Origin: Tsukamurella sp. 1534
GTDB taxonomy: Bacteria; Actinomycetota; Actinomycetes; Mycobacteriales; Mycobacteriaceae
Reading direction: 5' to 3'
NCBI RefSeq assembly: GCF_000312385.1
Contig: NZ_HE997626.1
Coordinates: forward strand, 812,040-870,264
Length of the DNA: 58,225 bases
Both the position numbers and the translations under genes were made by a program. Each line of letters begins with the position of its first letter. The stretch's first letter is position 1. The notes below the pieces were generated by a model, which saw only the letters and a list, made by a program, of their open reading frames with translations, ran no database searches and was not told where the DNA came from. Shown here in pieces: positions 51,669 to 58,225 of the stretch.

Positions 51669-53150
51669 ATGTCCTCCGTCATCGTGATCGGCGCCGGGTT
51701 CTCCGGCGTCGCCGCGGCGATCGAACTGATCCGCGCGGGCCACGACGTCACCGTGCTCGAGCGCGGCCCCGAAGTGGGCGGCGTCTGGCGCGAGAACACC
51801 TACCCCGGCGCCGCGTGCGACGTCCCGTCCGCCTACTACTCCTTCTCCTACGCCCCGAGCCCGCACTGGTCCCGCGTGTACGCCGGGCAGGCGGAGATCC
51901 TGGACTACCTGCGCGACAACGCGGACCGGTTCGGGGTGTACCGCCGGATCCGCTTCGGCGCCGACGTCCGCCGCGCGGAGTTCGACGAGACGGACAACCG
52001 GTGGATCACCACCCTCGACGACGGAACGTCGGTCACCTCCGACTTCCTCGTGCCCGCAGTCGGCCAACTCTCGACGCCGGTGCTCGCCGACCTCCCGGGC
52101 GGGGAGTCCTTCGCGGGCGAACAGTTCCACTCCGCGCAGTGGGATCACACCGTCGACGTCACCGGCAAACACGTCGCCGTCATCGGCACCGGCGCCAGCA
52201 GCATCCAGATCGTGCCGAAGATCGCCGGCCGGGCCGCCTCCGTCACCGTCTACCAGCGCTCGGCACCGCACCTGCTGCCCCGACCGGACTTCCGGCTCAC
52301 CCGCGCCCACGCCGTCCTCGCCCGCCGCGCGCCCGTCGTGCTGCGGGCACAGCGCCGACTCTGGCAGGGCATCACCGAGGGGTTCACCGCCGCGCTGCAT
52401 GACGCGCCCCGCGCCCGGGAGGCCGTGGAGCGGTTCTCCCTCGGGTTCATGCGCCTGCAGGCGCGCGACGCCGGCCTCTTCGCGACGATCAAGCCGGACC
52501 ACGACCTCGGATGCAAGCGGGTCCTGTTCTCCAACACGTACATCCCCGCACTGCGCCGGCCAGATGTGCACGTGGTCACCGGAATGATCGCCGCCGTCGA
52601 CACCGCCGCCATCACCACCGACGACGGGCGGCGTCGCCACGCCGACGTCATCGTCCACGGCACCGGCTTCGCCGCCGGCGGTTTCCTGGACCACGTCGAG
52701 GTCCGGGGCACGGGCGGCGCCGTGCTCAGTGAGGCGTGGACCGACGGCCCGCGCGCCTACCTGGGCATGAGCGTTCCCCGTTTCCCCAACATGTTCCTCA
52801 TGTACGGGCCCAACACCAACCTCGGCTCGGGCTCCATCGTCGCGATGCTCGAATGCCAGGCCGGGTACATCCGCCAGGCGGTCGACGCCGTGCCCGACGG
52901 TGCCGCCGCCACCGTGCGCCCCGAGGTCGAGACCGCCTACGACGACGGCCTCCAGGCGCGGCTCGAGGGCGGCGTATGGTCCCGCTGCGACAGTTGGTAC
53001 CGCACCGAAGCCGGTCGCGTGGTGTCGAACTGGCCCGGACTGGTACGCGAGTACCGGCGCCGGACCGCGACCTTCGACGCCCGCGACTACGACGTGCGAC
53101 CGCCGCTCCCGGCACCGTCCGGCACCGTCGGGCTCGCGGGAACCGTTTGA
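51669..53150 (+). CDS. Flavin-binding Baeyer-Villiger-type monooxygenase
   Basis: 493-residue class B flavin monooxygenase. First Rossmann motif IGAGFSGVAAA (~7-17), the BVMO fingerprint FAGEQFHSAQWDH (FxGxxxHxxxW, ~146-158), and the NADPH motif VAVIGTGASSIQIVP (~169-183). Converts ketones or aldehydes to esters with NADPH and oxygen; steroid- or terpene-type ketones are common substrates. ATG at 51669 with GGAAAGG upstream. First gene of an operon with tetR (50 bases on) and a DUF6670-like gene; divergent from SRPBCC-tetR. Confidence 0.9.
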   Translation: MSSVIVIGAGFSGVAAAIELIRAGHDVTVLERGPEVGGVWRENTYPGAACDVPSAYYSFSYAPSPHWSRVYAGQAEILDYLRDNADRFGVYRRIRFGADVRRAEFDETDNRWITTLDDGTSVTSDFLVPAVGQLSTPVLADLPGGESFAGEQFHSAQWDHTVDVTGKHVAVIGTGASSIQIVPKIAGRAASVTVYQRSAPHLLPRPDFRLTRAHAVLARRAPVVLRAQRRLWQGITEGFTAALHDAPRAREAVERFSLGFMRLQARDAGLFATIKPDHDLGCKRVLFSNTYIPALRRPDVHVVTGMIAAVDTAAITTDDGRRRHADVIVHGTGFAAGGFLDHVEVRGTGGAVLSEAWTDGPRAYLGMSVPRFPNMFLMYGPNTNLGSGSIVAMLECQAGYIRQAVDAVPDGAAATVRPEVETAYDDGLQARLEGGVWSRCDSWYRTEAGRVVSNWPGLVREYRRRTATFDARDYDVRPPLPAPSGTVGLAGTV

Positions 53151-53199
53151 CCGCCCCGTGACCGCACTCGAAGATGGAGCCCGTGAACGAGGGACGACG

Positions 53200-53880
53200 A
53201 TGACCGCGGACCGGGCCCCGCGAACGGGGCAGGCCCGGTCCGGGACGCGCGGCGTACCCCGCGAGGTGCGGACCGCCGCGATCCTCGAAGCCGCCGCCGC
53301 CGAGTTCGGCGACGTGGGCTACGCCGCCGCGCAGGTCACGGCCATCGCGGCTCGCGCGGATGTCTCGAAAGCGCTGGTGCTGGCCTACTTCGGCTCCAAG
53401 GACAAGCTCTACGTCGCGTGCGTGCAGCAGGCCGGCCCCATCGTGTTCGACGCCGTCCGTGCCGCCTTCGACACCGCGCCGGCCGAGCGGCCGGGGATGT
53501 CGCTCTTCAGCCGCGCCGCCAGCGCCGTCCTCACCTCCATCTTCACCGCGCTGGAAGGGCGGACCGGGTACTGGGCCCTGCTCTACGACCGGTCCGTCCC
53601 GGAGGGCGCCGGCCGCGACGTGGCCCGCGCCGAGCGCCGGAGGCTGCGCGAGCAGGCCGCTACCGAGGTCGCCGGCGTGATGCGCGCCGCCGGCCTCACC
53701 GCCCCCACTGACATCACCGTCGCCGTGCTGGTCTGGGAATCCATGGTTTCCGCGAACATGCAGTTCTGGCGACTCAACCCCCACCTGTCCGCCGCCGAGG
53801 TCTCGGCCGCAGCGGACCGCGTCCTCGCCGCCTGGTCCGTCCAGGCGCCGCAGGACCCCACCGAAACGGAGAACCCTTGA
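53200..53880 (+). CDS. TetR/AcrR family regulator
   Basis: 226-residue TetR repressor. HTH at ~20-66: VRTAAILEAAAAEFGDVGYAAAQVTAIAARADVSKALVLAYFGSKDKLY. Ligand domain is helical with a long C-terminal helix (AAEVSAAADRVLAAW). ATG at 53200 with GAGGG upstream. It sits between the monooxygenase and DUF6670-like genes and its stop overlaps the TTG of the latter, so it likely autoregulates the operon through the ATTGACC palindrome. Confidence 0.9.
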   Translation: MTADRAPRTGQARSGTRGVPREVRTAAILEAAAAEFGDVGYAAAQVTAIAARADVSKALVLAYFGSKDKLYVACVQQAGPIVFDAVRAAFDTAPAERPGMSLFSRAASAVLTSIFTALEGRTGYWALLYDRSVPEGAGRDVARAERRRLREQAATEVAGVMRAAGLTAPTDITVAVLVWESMVSANMQFWRLNPHLSAAEVSAAADRVLAAWSVQAPQDPTETENP

Positions 53881-54926
53881 GCACCATCGTTTCCACCCTG
53901 CTGTCCCGCGCCGTGGTCGACGGCGCACTCCCCCTCATCGACAGCCGGATCGAGGCGTCCCGCCGGCCCTTCGACCTGCCCGGCATCCTGCGGCCGCACC
54001 CCACCTCCCGCGCTTGGTCCACCACGCACTTCGGGGTGTTCGTGCCCGATCTGCCCGCGCCCTATCGGTACGTCAACACCATGACCCTCATCGGGGCGCC
54101 CGGCGCCGAGCTGTTCGACCAGGACCACCTGGCCGCCGCGGACGCGCGCGACACCACCACCGTGCTCTCCTCCACCGCCTACGGCGACCAGCACTTCTAC
54201 CGCGCGTACGACCTGTCCGCCGACTGCGACTTCGCCGAGGACGGCTCCAGCCTGCGCTGGGGCGACGAGCTCGAGATCGGCGTGGACCTGCCCCGCGTCA
54301 CGGTGCGCGGCCGCTACCCCGGGTTCGACGTCGACCTCGAACTCGAGGTCACCGACCAGGCCTCCTACTTCGTCAAGACCCCGATCTACGACCACCTGAG
54401 CCTGGCCGCTCCCTACACCGGCACCGTCGACGGGCACCCCGTCGAGGGCCTGGGCACCTTCGAGTACGCGCGGATGCGCACTCATCAGGCGCTCACCCGC
54501 CGACCCGTCCCCGGGCCGCTCAAGCTGCCGATCGACTTCTTCACCTACCAGATCATCGACCTCGACGAATCCACCCAGATCCTGCTCACCGACGTCCGCG
54601 CCCGCGGCCGCATCGCCTGCCGCCTGGCCCACGTCCGGACCCTCGGGCGGCCCGCCGAGGTGTACGACGACGTGCGGCTCGACGTCCTCGAGTCCCGCGA
54701 AGTGACCGACGACCGGGGGCGCGTCATGACGGTGCCCGTCCACTTCCGGTGGACGGTGCGCGACGGGGCCGAGGACGTGCTCGCGCTGGAGGGGTACGCC
54801 GACAGCACCCTGCGCTACGGACACGGCCGCGGCTACGTCGGCGCCTACACCTACGCCGGTGCCTACCGATTGGACAAGGTGGCCGGCAGCGCGTACCTGG
54901 AGTGGGTCGACACCCGCCGGTCCTGA
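53877..54926 (+). CDS. DUF6670-like protein of unknown function
   Basis: 349-residue soluble protein, rich in beta strands with many aromatic residues (RYPGFDVDLELEVTD, YFVKTPIYDHLSL, GYVGAYTYAGAYRLD). It appears to have two related beta-sandwich halves, reminiscent of lipocalin-like or DUF2804-type proteins that handle hydrophobic ligands. I assign DUF6670 from memory with limited certainty; no catalytic motif is evident. TTG at 53877 overlaps the tetR stop (TTGA), an unusual start codon supported by the coupling. Operon context suggests handling of the monooxygenase substrate or product. Confidence 0.75.
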   Translation: MSTIVSTLLSRAVVDGALPLIDSRIEASRRPFDLPGILRPHPTSRAWSTTHFGVFVPDLPAPYRYVNTMTLIGAPGAELFDQDHLAAADARDTTTVLSSTAYGDQHFYRAYDLSADCDFAEDGSSLRWGDELEIGVDLPRVTVRGRYPGFDVDLELEVTDQASYFVKTPIYDHLSLAAPYTGTVDGHPVEGLGTFEYARMRTHQALTRRPVPGPLKLPIDFFTYQIIDLDESTQILLTDVRARGRIACRLAHVRTLGRPAEVYDDVRLDVLESREVTDDRGRVMTVPVHFRWTVRDGAEDVLALEGYADSTLRYGHGRGYVGAYTYAGAYRLDKVAGSAYLEWVDTRRS

Positions 54927-54930
54927 AAGC

Positions 54931-54966
54931 CGCGCGCCTGATCGGCGCCGTCAGCGGCGGCGCGCG
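54931..54966. terminator. Possible hairpin between convergent genes
   Basis: Arms CGCGCGCC and GGCGCGCG, 8 bases each, with a 20-base loop, in and just beyond the 24-base gap between the DUF6670-like and DUF218 genes. It overlaps the DUF218 stop codon and is a weak call. Confidence 0.35.
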
Positions 54967-55502
54967 ATGTCCAGGGCGGCCTTGGGCCGGGACAGCGCGT
55001 ACTCCCGGGCCAGGTTGCGCACCCACGCCCGGCGGGTGCAGCCGCACTCGGCGCGCACCGCGTCCGCGTCGAGCCCGAGATGCCGGGCGAGCGCGGCGGC
55101 CCGTCGGGCGTGGAAGAACTGCGAGACGAGCAGCACGCGCCGCAGCCCGAAGTCGTCGCGCGCGTGCAGGCACGCGAGGAAGGTGTCGAGGCCCGCTCCG
55201 TCGGTGAGCACGGCCTCGTCGGGCACGCCCCGCGCGCGCAGCCAGCCCGTCATGACAGCGATCTCGTCGCCCGAGGTGCCGCCCGCGTTGCCGGACACGA
55301 GGATCTGTTGCACCCGCCCCGACCGGTAGAGCTGCAACGATGCCTCGAGACGGCCCTCCACGAACGATCCCGGGCGGCCGCCGCGCACCGACGCGCCGAA
55401 CGCGATCGCGACGGGGGCGGGCGGCGCGGTGGCGGCCGTATGGAGGGGGCCGGCGCCGGTGATGCCGGTCACGACGTCGCGCAGTCGCGCGGCAGGACAC
55501 AT
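54951..55502 (-). CDS. DUF218 (YdcF/SanA-like) family protein
   Basis: 183-residue protein of the DUF218 family. Blocks: AIAFGASVRGGRPG (~33-46), ILVSGNAGGTSGDEIAVMTGWLRARGVPDEAVLTDGAGLDTF (~66-107), VLLVSQFFHARRAAALARHLG (~122-142), and C-terminal REYALSRPKAALD like the SanA/vancomycin-high-temperature exclusion group. Proposed roles are in envelope metabolism; no membrane segment is present here. ATG at 55502. Divergent from the large Fe-S reductase gene. Confidence 0.85.
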   Translation of the reverse strand: MCPAARLRDVVTGITGAGPLHTAATAPPAPVAIAFGASVRGGRPGSFVEGRLEASLQLYRSGRVQQILVSGNAGGTSGDEIAVMTGWLRARGVPDEAVLTDGAGLDTFLACLHARDDFGLRRVLLVSQFFHARRAAALARHLGLDADAVRAECGCTRRAWVRNLAREYALSRPKAALDIARRR

Positions 55503-55525
55503 GCGATCACCCTACTCATCTGCGA

Positions 55526-55540
55526 GTTAGGCAAGCCTTC
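55526..55540. promoter_or_regulatory. Weak IdeR/DtxR iron-box-like sequence
   Basis: GTTAGGCAAGCCTTC resembles part of the iron box TWAGGTWAGSCTWACCTWA (about 12 of 19 positions when extended). It lies in the divergent promoter of an Fe-S protein gene, which fits, but the match is below usual functional sites. Confidence 0.25.
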
Positions 55541-55640
55541 TAGGGAAAGCCGTCAGTACCGGGTTCTACCGTGAGGTACAGATGCTGGGCTTGGTCTCGC
55601 TGCACTGACGAGTGCCTGCGGGACAGAAAGGTGCACGACC

Positions 55641-58225
55641 GTGGACCACGACATGACCGCCGTGACTATCACTCTCGGCACGATCGGCGCGATCGCCTTC
55701 GTGATCGCCTGGGCGACCTTCTTCAAGGGTGCCCTACGAATGGTGCGGATCATCGCGCAGGGGCAGCCCGCGCCCGACCGCTGGCGACCGTTCATCCCGC
55801 GCGCCGCCGAGGTGGTGGTCGAGTTCCTCGCCCACACCAAGATGATCAAGAACCGGACGGTGGGCATCGCCCACTGGCTGGTGATGGTCGGCTTCCTGGC
55901 CGGCATGGTCCTCTGGTTCGAGGCGCTGCCGCAGACGTTCAACCCGCACTTCCACTGGCCGGTCATCGGCTCGTGGAAGGTGTACCACCTGATGGACGAG
56001 CTGCTGGGCATCGCGACCGTCGTGGGCATCCTCGTGCTCATCGTGATCCGGCAGGTCAAGCACCCGCGCAAGCCCGAGCTGTTCTCGCGCTTCGCCGGCA
56101 GCAAGTTCCTGCCCGCGTACACGATCGAGTTCATCGTCCTGGTCGAGGGCCTGGGCATGATCCTGGTGAAGGCCGGGAAGATCTCGACCTACGGCGAGTC
56201 CGACCCCATCACCGACTTCTTCACCCGGCACGTGGCCGAGCTGCTCCCCGCGAGCGCGACCATGGTCTCGGTGTTCGCCTTCGTCAAACTGATGTCGGGC
56301 GTGATGTTCCTGATCCTCGTGGGAAGCAACCTCACCTGGGGCGTCGCCTGGCACCGTTTCTCGGCGTTCTTCAACATCTACTTCAAGCGCGAGCTCGGCA
56401 GCCGCCGCGCCCTGGGCGCCGCGAAGCCCATGACCTCCGGCGGCAAGGTGCTGGAGATGGAGTCCGCGGACCCGGACAACGACGCGTTCGGCGCCGGCAA
56501 GATCGAGGACTTCTCCTGGAAGGGCTGGCTGGACTTCACGACCTGCACCGAGTGCGGTCGCTGCCAGAGCCAGTGCCCCGCGTGGAACACCGGTAAGCCG
56601 CTGAGCCCGAAGCTGCTCATCATGGGCCTGCGCGACCACGGATACGCCAAGGCGCCGTACCTGCTGGCGGGCGGCAGCACCGACAACGAGGGCACCGAGG
56701 TCGGCCTCGTCGACAAGGACGGCGAGCTGGACCACGCCAAGCTGGACGCGCTGTCGGCCGACGCCCGCGCCGAGGCCAACCGCGCCCTGGTCGGCCCCGC
56801 CGGCGACGGCGACGAGCTGGGCGGCGTCATCGACCCCGAGGTGCTGTGGAGCTGCACCACCTGCGGCGCCTGCGTCGAGCAGTGCCCCGTGGACATCGAG
56901 CACGTCGACCACATCATCGACATGCGCCGCTACCAGGTGCTCATCGAATCCGAGTTCCCGCAGGAGCTCGCGGGCCTGTTCAAGAACCTCGAGAACAAGG
57001 GCAACCCCTGGGGCCAGAACTCCAGCGCCCGCACCGCGTGGATCGACGAGATGGACATCGACATCCCGGTCTACGGCGAGCACACCGACAGCTTCGACGG
57101 CTACGAGTACCTCTTCTGGGTCGGCTGCGCCGGCGCCTACGAGGACCGCGCCAAGAAGACCACGAAGGCCGTCGCCGAGCTCCTCGACGTGGCCGCGGTG
57201 AACTTCCTGGTGCTCGGACAGGGCGAGACCTGCACCGGCGACTCGGCCCGTCGTGCGGGCAACGAGTTCCTGTTCCAGATGCTGGCGCAGCAGAACATCG
57301 AGCAGCTCGACGAGGTGTTCGGCGACCGCCCGCAGAACCAGCGCAAGATCGTCGTGACCTGCGCCCACTGCTTCAACGCCCTCGGCAACGAGTACCCGCA
57401 GGTGGGCGGCGATTACGAGGTGGTGCACCACACGCAGCTGCTCAACAAGCTGGTCCGCGAGAAGCGGCTCGTGCCCGTCGCTCCCCCGTCGGAGGACGTG
57501 ACCTACCACGACCCCTGCTACCTGGGCCGGCACAACCAGGTCTACGAGGCCCCGCGTGAACTGATCGGCGCCTCCGGCGCGACCCTCACGGAGATGCCGC
57601 GGCACCTGGAGCGGTCGATGTGCTGTGGCGCCGGCGGCGCCCGCATGTGGATGGAGGAGCAGCTCGGCAAGCGGATCAACATCGACCGCGTCGACGAGGC
57701 GCTGAACACGCTGTCGTCGAAGCCGGAGGCCACGCCGAAGAAGATCGCCACCGGCTGCCCGTTCTGCCGCGTGATGCTCTCCGACGGCGTCACCGCGCAG
57801 ACCGCCGAGGCCGAGGGCACCGCGCCCGAGGTCGTCGACGTCGCGCAGATGCTGCTCGAGTCCGTCAGGCGCGGTCTGCCGGAGGGCATCGTCCGCGGCA
57901 ACCCGAACCGCAAGACCGACGGTGCCGCCGCCCCCGCGGAGGCGTCCGCCGAGGCCGCCGCACCCGCGCAGGCCGAGGAGAAGCCGGTCGCCGAGGGCGC
58001 ACCGTCGGCGCCCGCGGAGAAGAAGGAGGCCAAGCCGGCGGTGGGCCTGGGCCTCGCCGGGGGCGGCAAGCGCCCCGGTGCCCCCAAGCCCGGCGGCGCC
58101 CCCAAGCCGGGCGGCGCGAAGCCGGCCGCGGAGGCTCCGGCCGAGGACAAGCCGGCCGCACCCGCCAAGCCCGCCGTCGGACTGGGCATGGCCGGCGGCG
58201 CCAAGCGTCCCGGCGCGCCCAAGCC
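55641..58225 (+). CDS. Membrane-bound HdrD-like (Fe-S)-binding reductase, truncated by the window edge
   Basis: At least 861 residues; the stop lies beyond the window. N-terminal ~260 residues hold several membrane helices (about five) resembling a heme-b/quinone-interacting module. Two [4Fe-4S] ferredoxin motifs follow, CTECGRCQSQCP (~301) and CTTCGACVEQCP (~406), then two CCG-type cysteine domains: TCAHCFNALGNEYP with DPCYLGRHNQVYE and CCGAGGARMWMEEQLG, and GCPFCRVMLSDG. This is the layout of HdrD/GlpC-type reductases such as Rv0338c. The tail (~755 on) is Ala/Pro/Lys-rich with repeats of KPAVGLG-AGG-KRPGAPKP. GTG at 55641 has AGAAAGG upstream; ATG at 55653 is possible. Confidence 0.88.
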   Translation, partial: MDHDMTAVTITLGTIGAIAFVIAWATFFKGALRMVRIIAQGQPAPDRWRPFIPRAAEVVVEFLAHTKMIKNRTVGIAHWLVMVGFLAGMVLWFEALPQTFNPHFHWPVIGSWKVYHLMDELLGIATVVGILVLIVIRQVKHPRKPELFSRFAGSKFLPAYTIEFIVLVEGLGMILVKAGKISTYGESDPITDFFTRHVAELLPASATMVSVFAFVKLMSGVMFLILVGSNLTWGVAWHRFSAFFNIYFKRELGSRRALGAAKPMTSGGKVLEMESADPDNDAFGAGKIEDFSWKGWLDFTTCTECGRCQSQCPAWNTGKPLSPKLLIMGLRDHGYAKAPYLLAGGSTDNEGTEVGLVDKDGELDHAKLDALSADARAEANRALVGPAGDGDELGGVIDPEVLWSCTTCGACVEQCPVDIEHVDHIIDMRRYQVLIESEFPQELAGLFKNLENKGNPWGQNSSARTAWIDEMDIDIPVYGEHTDSFDGYEYLFWVGCAGAYEDRAKKTTKAVAELLDVAAVNFLVLGQGETCTGDSARRAGNEFLFQMLAQQNIEQLDEVFGDRPQNQRKIVVTCAHCFNALGNEYPQVGGDYEVVHHTQLLNKLVREKRLVPVAPPSEDVTYHDPCYLGRHNQVYEAPRELIGASGATLTEMPRHLERSMCCGAGGARMWMEEQLGKRINIDRVDEALNTLSSKPEATPKKIATGCPFCRVMLSDGVTAQTAEAEGTAPEVVDVAQMLLESVRRGLPEGIVRGNPNRKTDGAAAPAEASAEAAAPAQAEEKPVAEGAPSAPAEKKEAKPAVGLGLAGGGKRPGAPKPGGAPKPGGAKPAAEAPAEDKPAAPAKPAVGLGMAGGAKRPGAPK

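Overview
The window is a GC-rich actinobacterial chromosome segment, most likely from the order Mycobacteriales. Supporting signs are HspR/HAIR-controlled chaperone genes, a DnaJ opening with MAQREWVE, a gentisate pathway with a MDMPI-type (mycothiol-dependent) maleylpyruvate isomerase, a GH76 mannan hydrolase, and gene neighbourhoods that resemble M. tuberculosis Rv0338c, Rv0350-Rv0353, Rv0364-Rv0365c and Rv0380c-Rv0385 (from memory, not searched). Genus cannot be fixed; a Tsukamurella-like organism would fit. No rRNA, tRNA, IS element, prophage or CRISPR array was seen. No gene-free stretch exceeds 300 bases; the longest gaps (about 240-260 bases) lie upstream of dnaK, upstream of the second SGNH hydrolase, and between arsR and the diiron-enzyme operon, and all hold inverted repeats.

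Layout. 48-4959: CPA1 antiporter with a zinc-finger tail, two DedA proteins and an ABC-F ATPase, all forward. 5041-5912: divergent VOC/marR pair sharing two operators. 5944-13349: GH76 hydrolase, then a reverse block (trmH-like, pyrE, two membrane/secreted proteins), two DUF202 proteins, an F420/PPOX oxidoreductase, an epoxide hydrolase and a ferredoxin/ferredoxin-NADP reductase. 13414-23412: heat-shock section with clpB, two secreted SGNH hydrolases, a flavohemoprotein, and dnaK-grpE-dnaJ-hspR. HAIR operators lie upstream of both clpB and dnaK.

23675-28426: gentisate catabolism (hydroxybenzoate monooxygenase, gentisate dioxygenase, fumarylpyruvate hydrolase, maleylpyruvate isomerase, IclR regulator). 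28597-36247: a HyuA/HyuB-type carboxylase/hydrolase whose B subunit carries an acetone-carboxylase-gamma-like zinc domain, followed by an iron alcohol dehydrogenase, an aldehyde dehydrogenase and a class II aldolase, apparently one operon for an unknown substrate.

36296-50236: P1B-4 metal ATPase, flippase-like membrane protein, crtI, an arsR-SRPBCC-RibD operon, a predicted diiron oxygenase with its own FAD/[2Fe-2S] reductase and two alpha/beta hydrolases, crtB, xthA, a Tat-exported latex-clearing-protein homologue and an FBP-family protein. 50480-55502: two divergent TetR systems with distinct palindromic operators (SRPBCC-tetR; Baeyer-Villiger monooxygenase-tetR-DUF6670-like) and a DUF218 protein. 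The window ends inside a large membrane-bound HdrD-like Fe-S reductase (55641 onward).

The most unusual items are the HyuB-zinc domain fusion and its operon, the diiron enzyme/reductase/hydrolase operon, and a perfect palindrome that buries the ribosome binding site of an SGNH hydrolase inside the heat-shock region.
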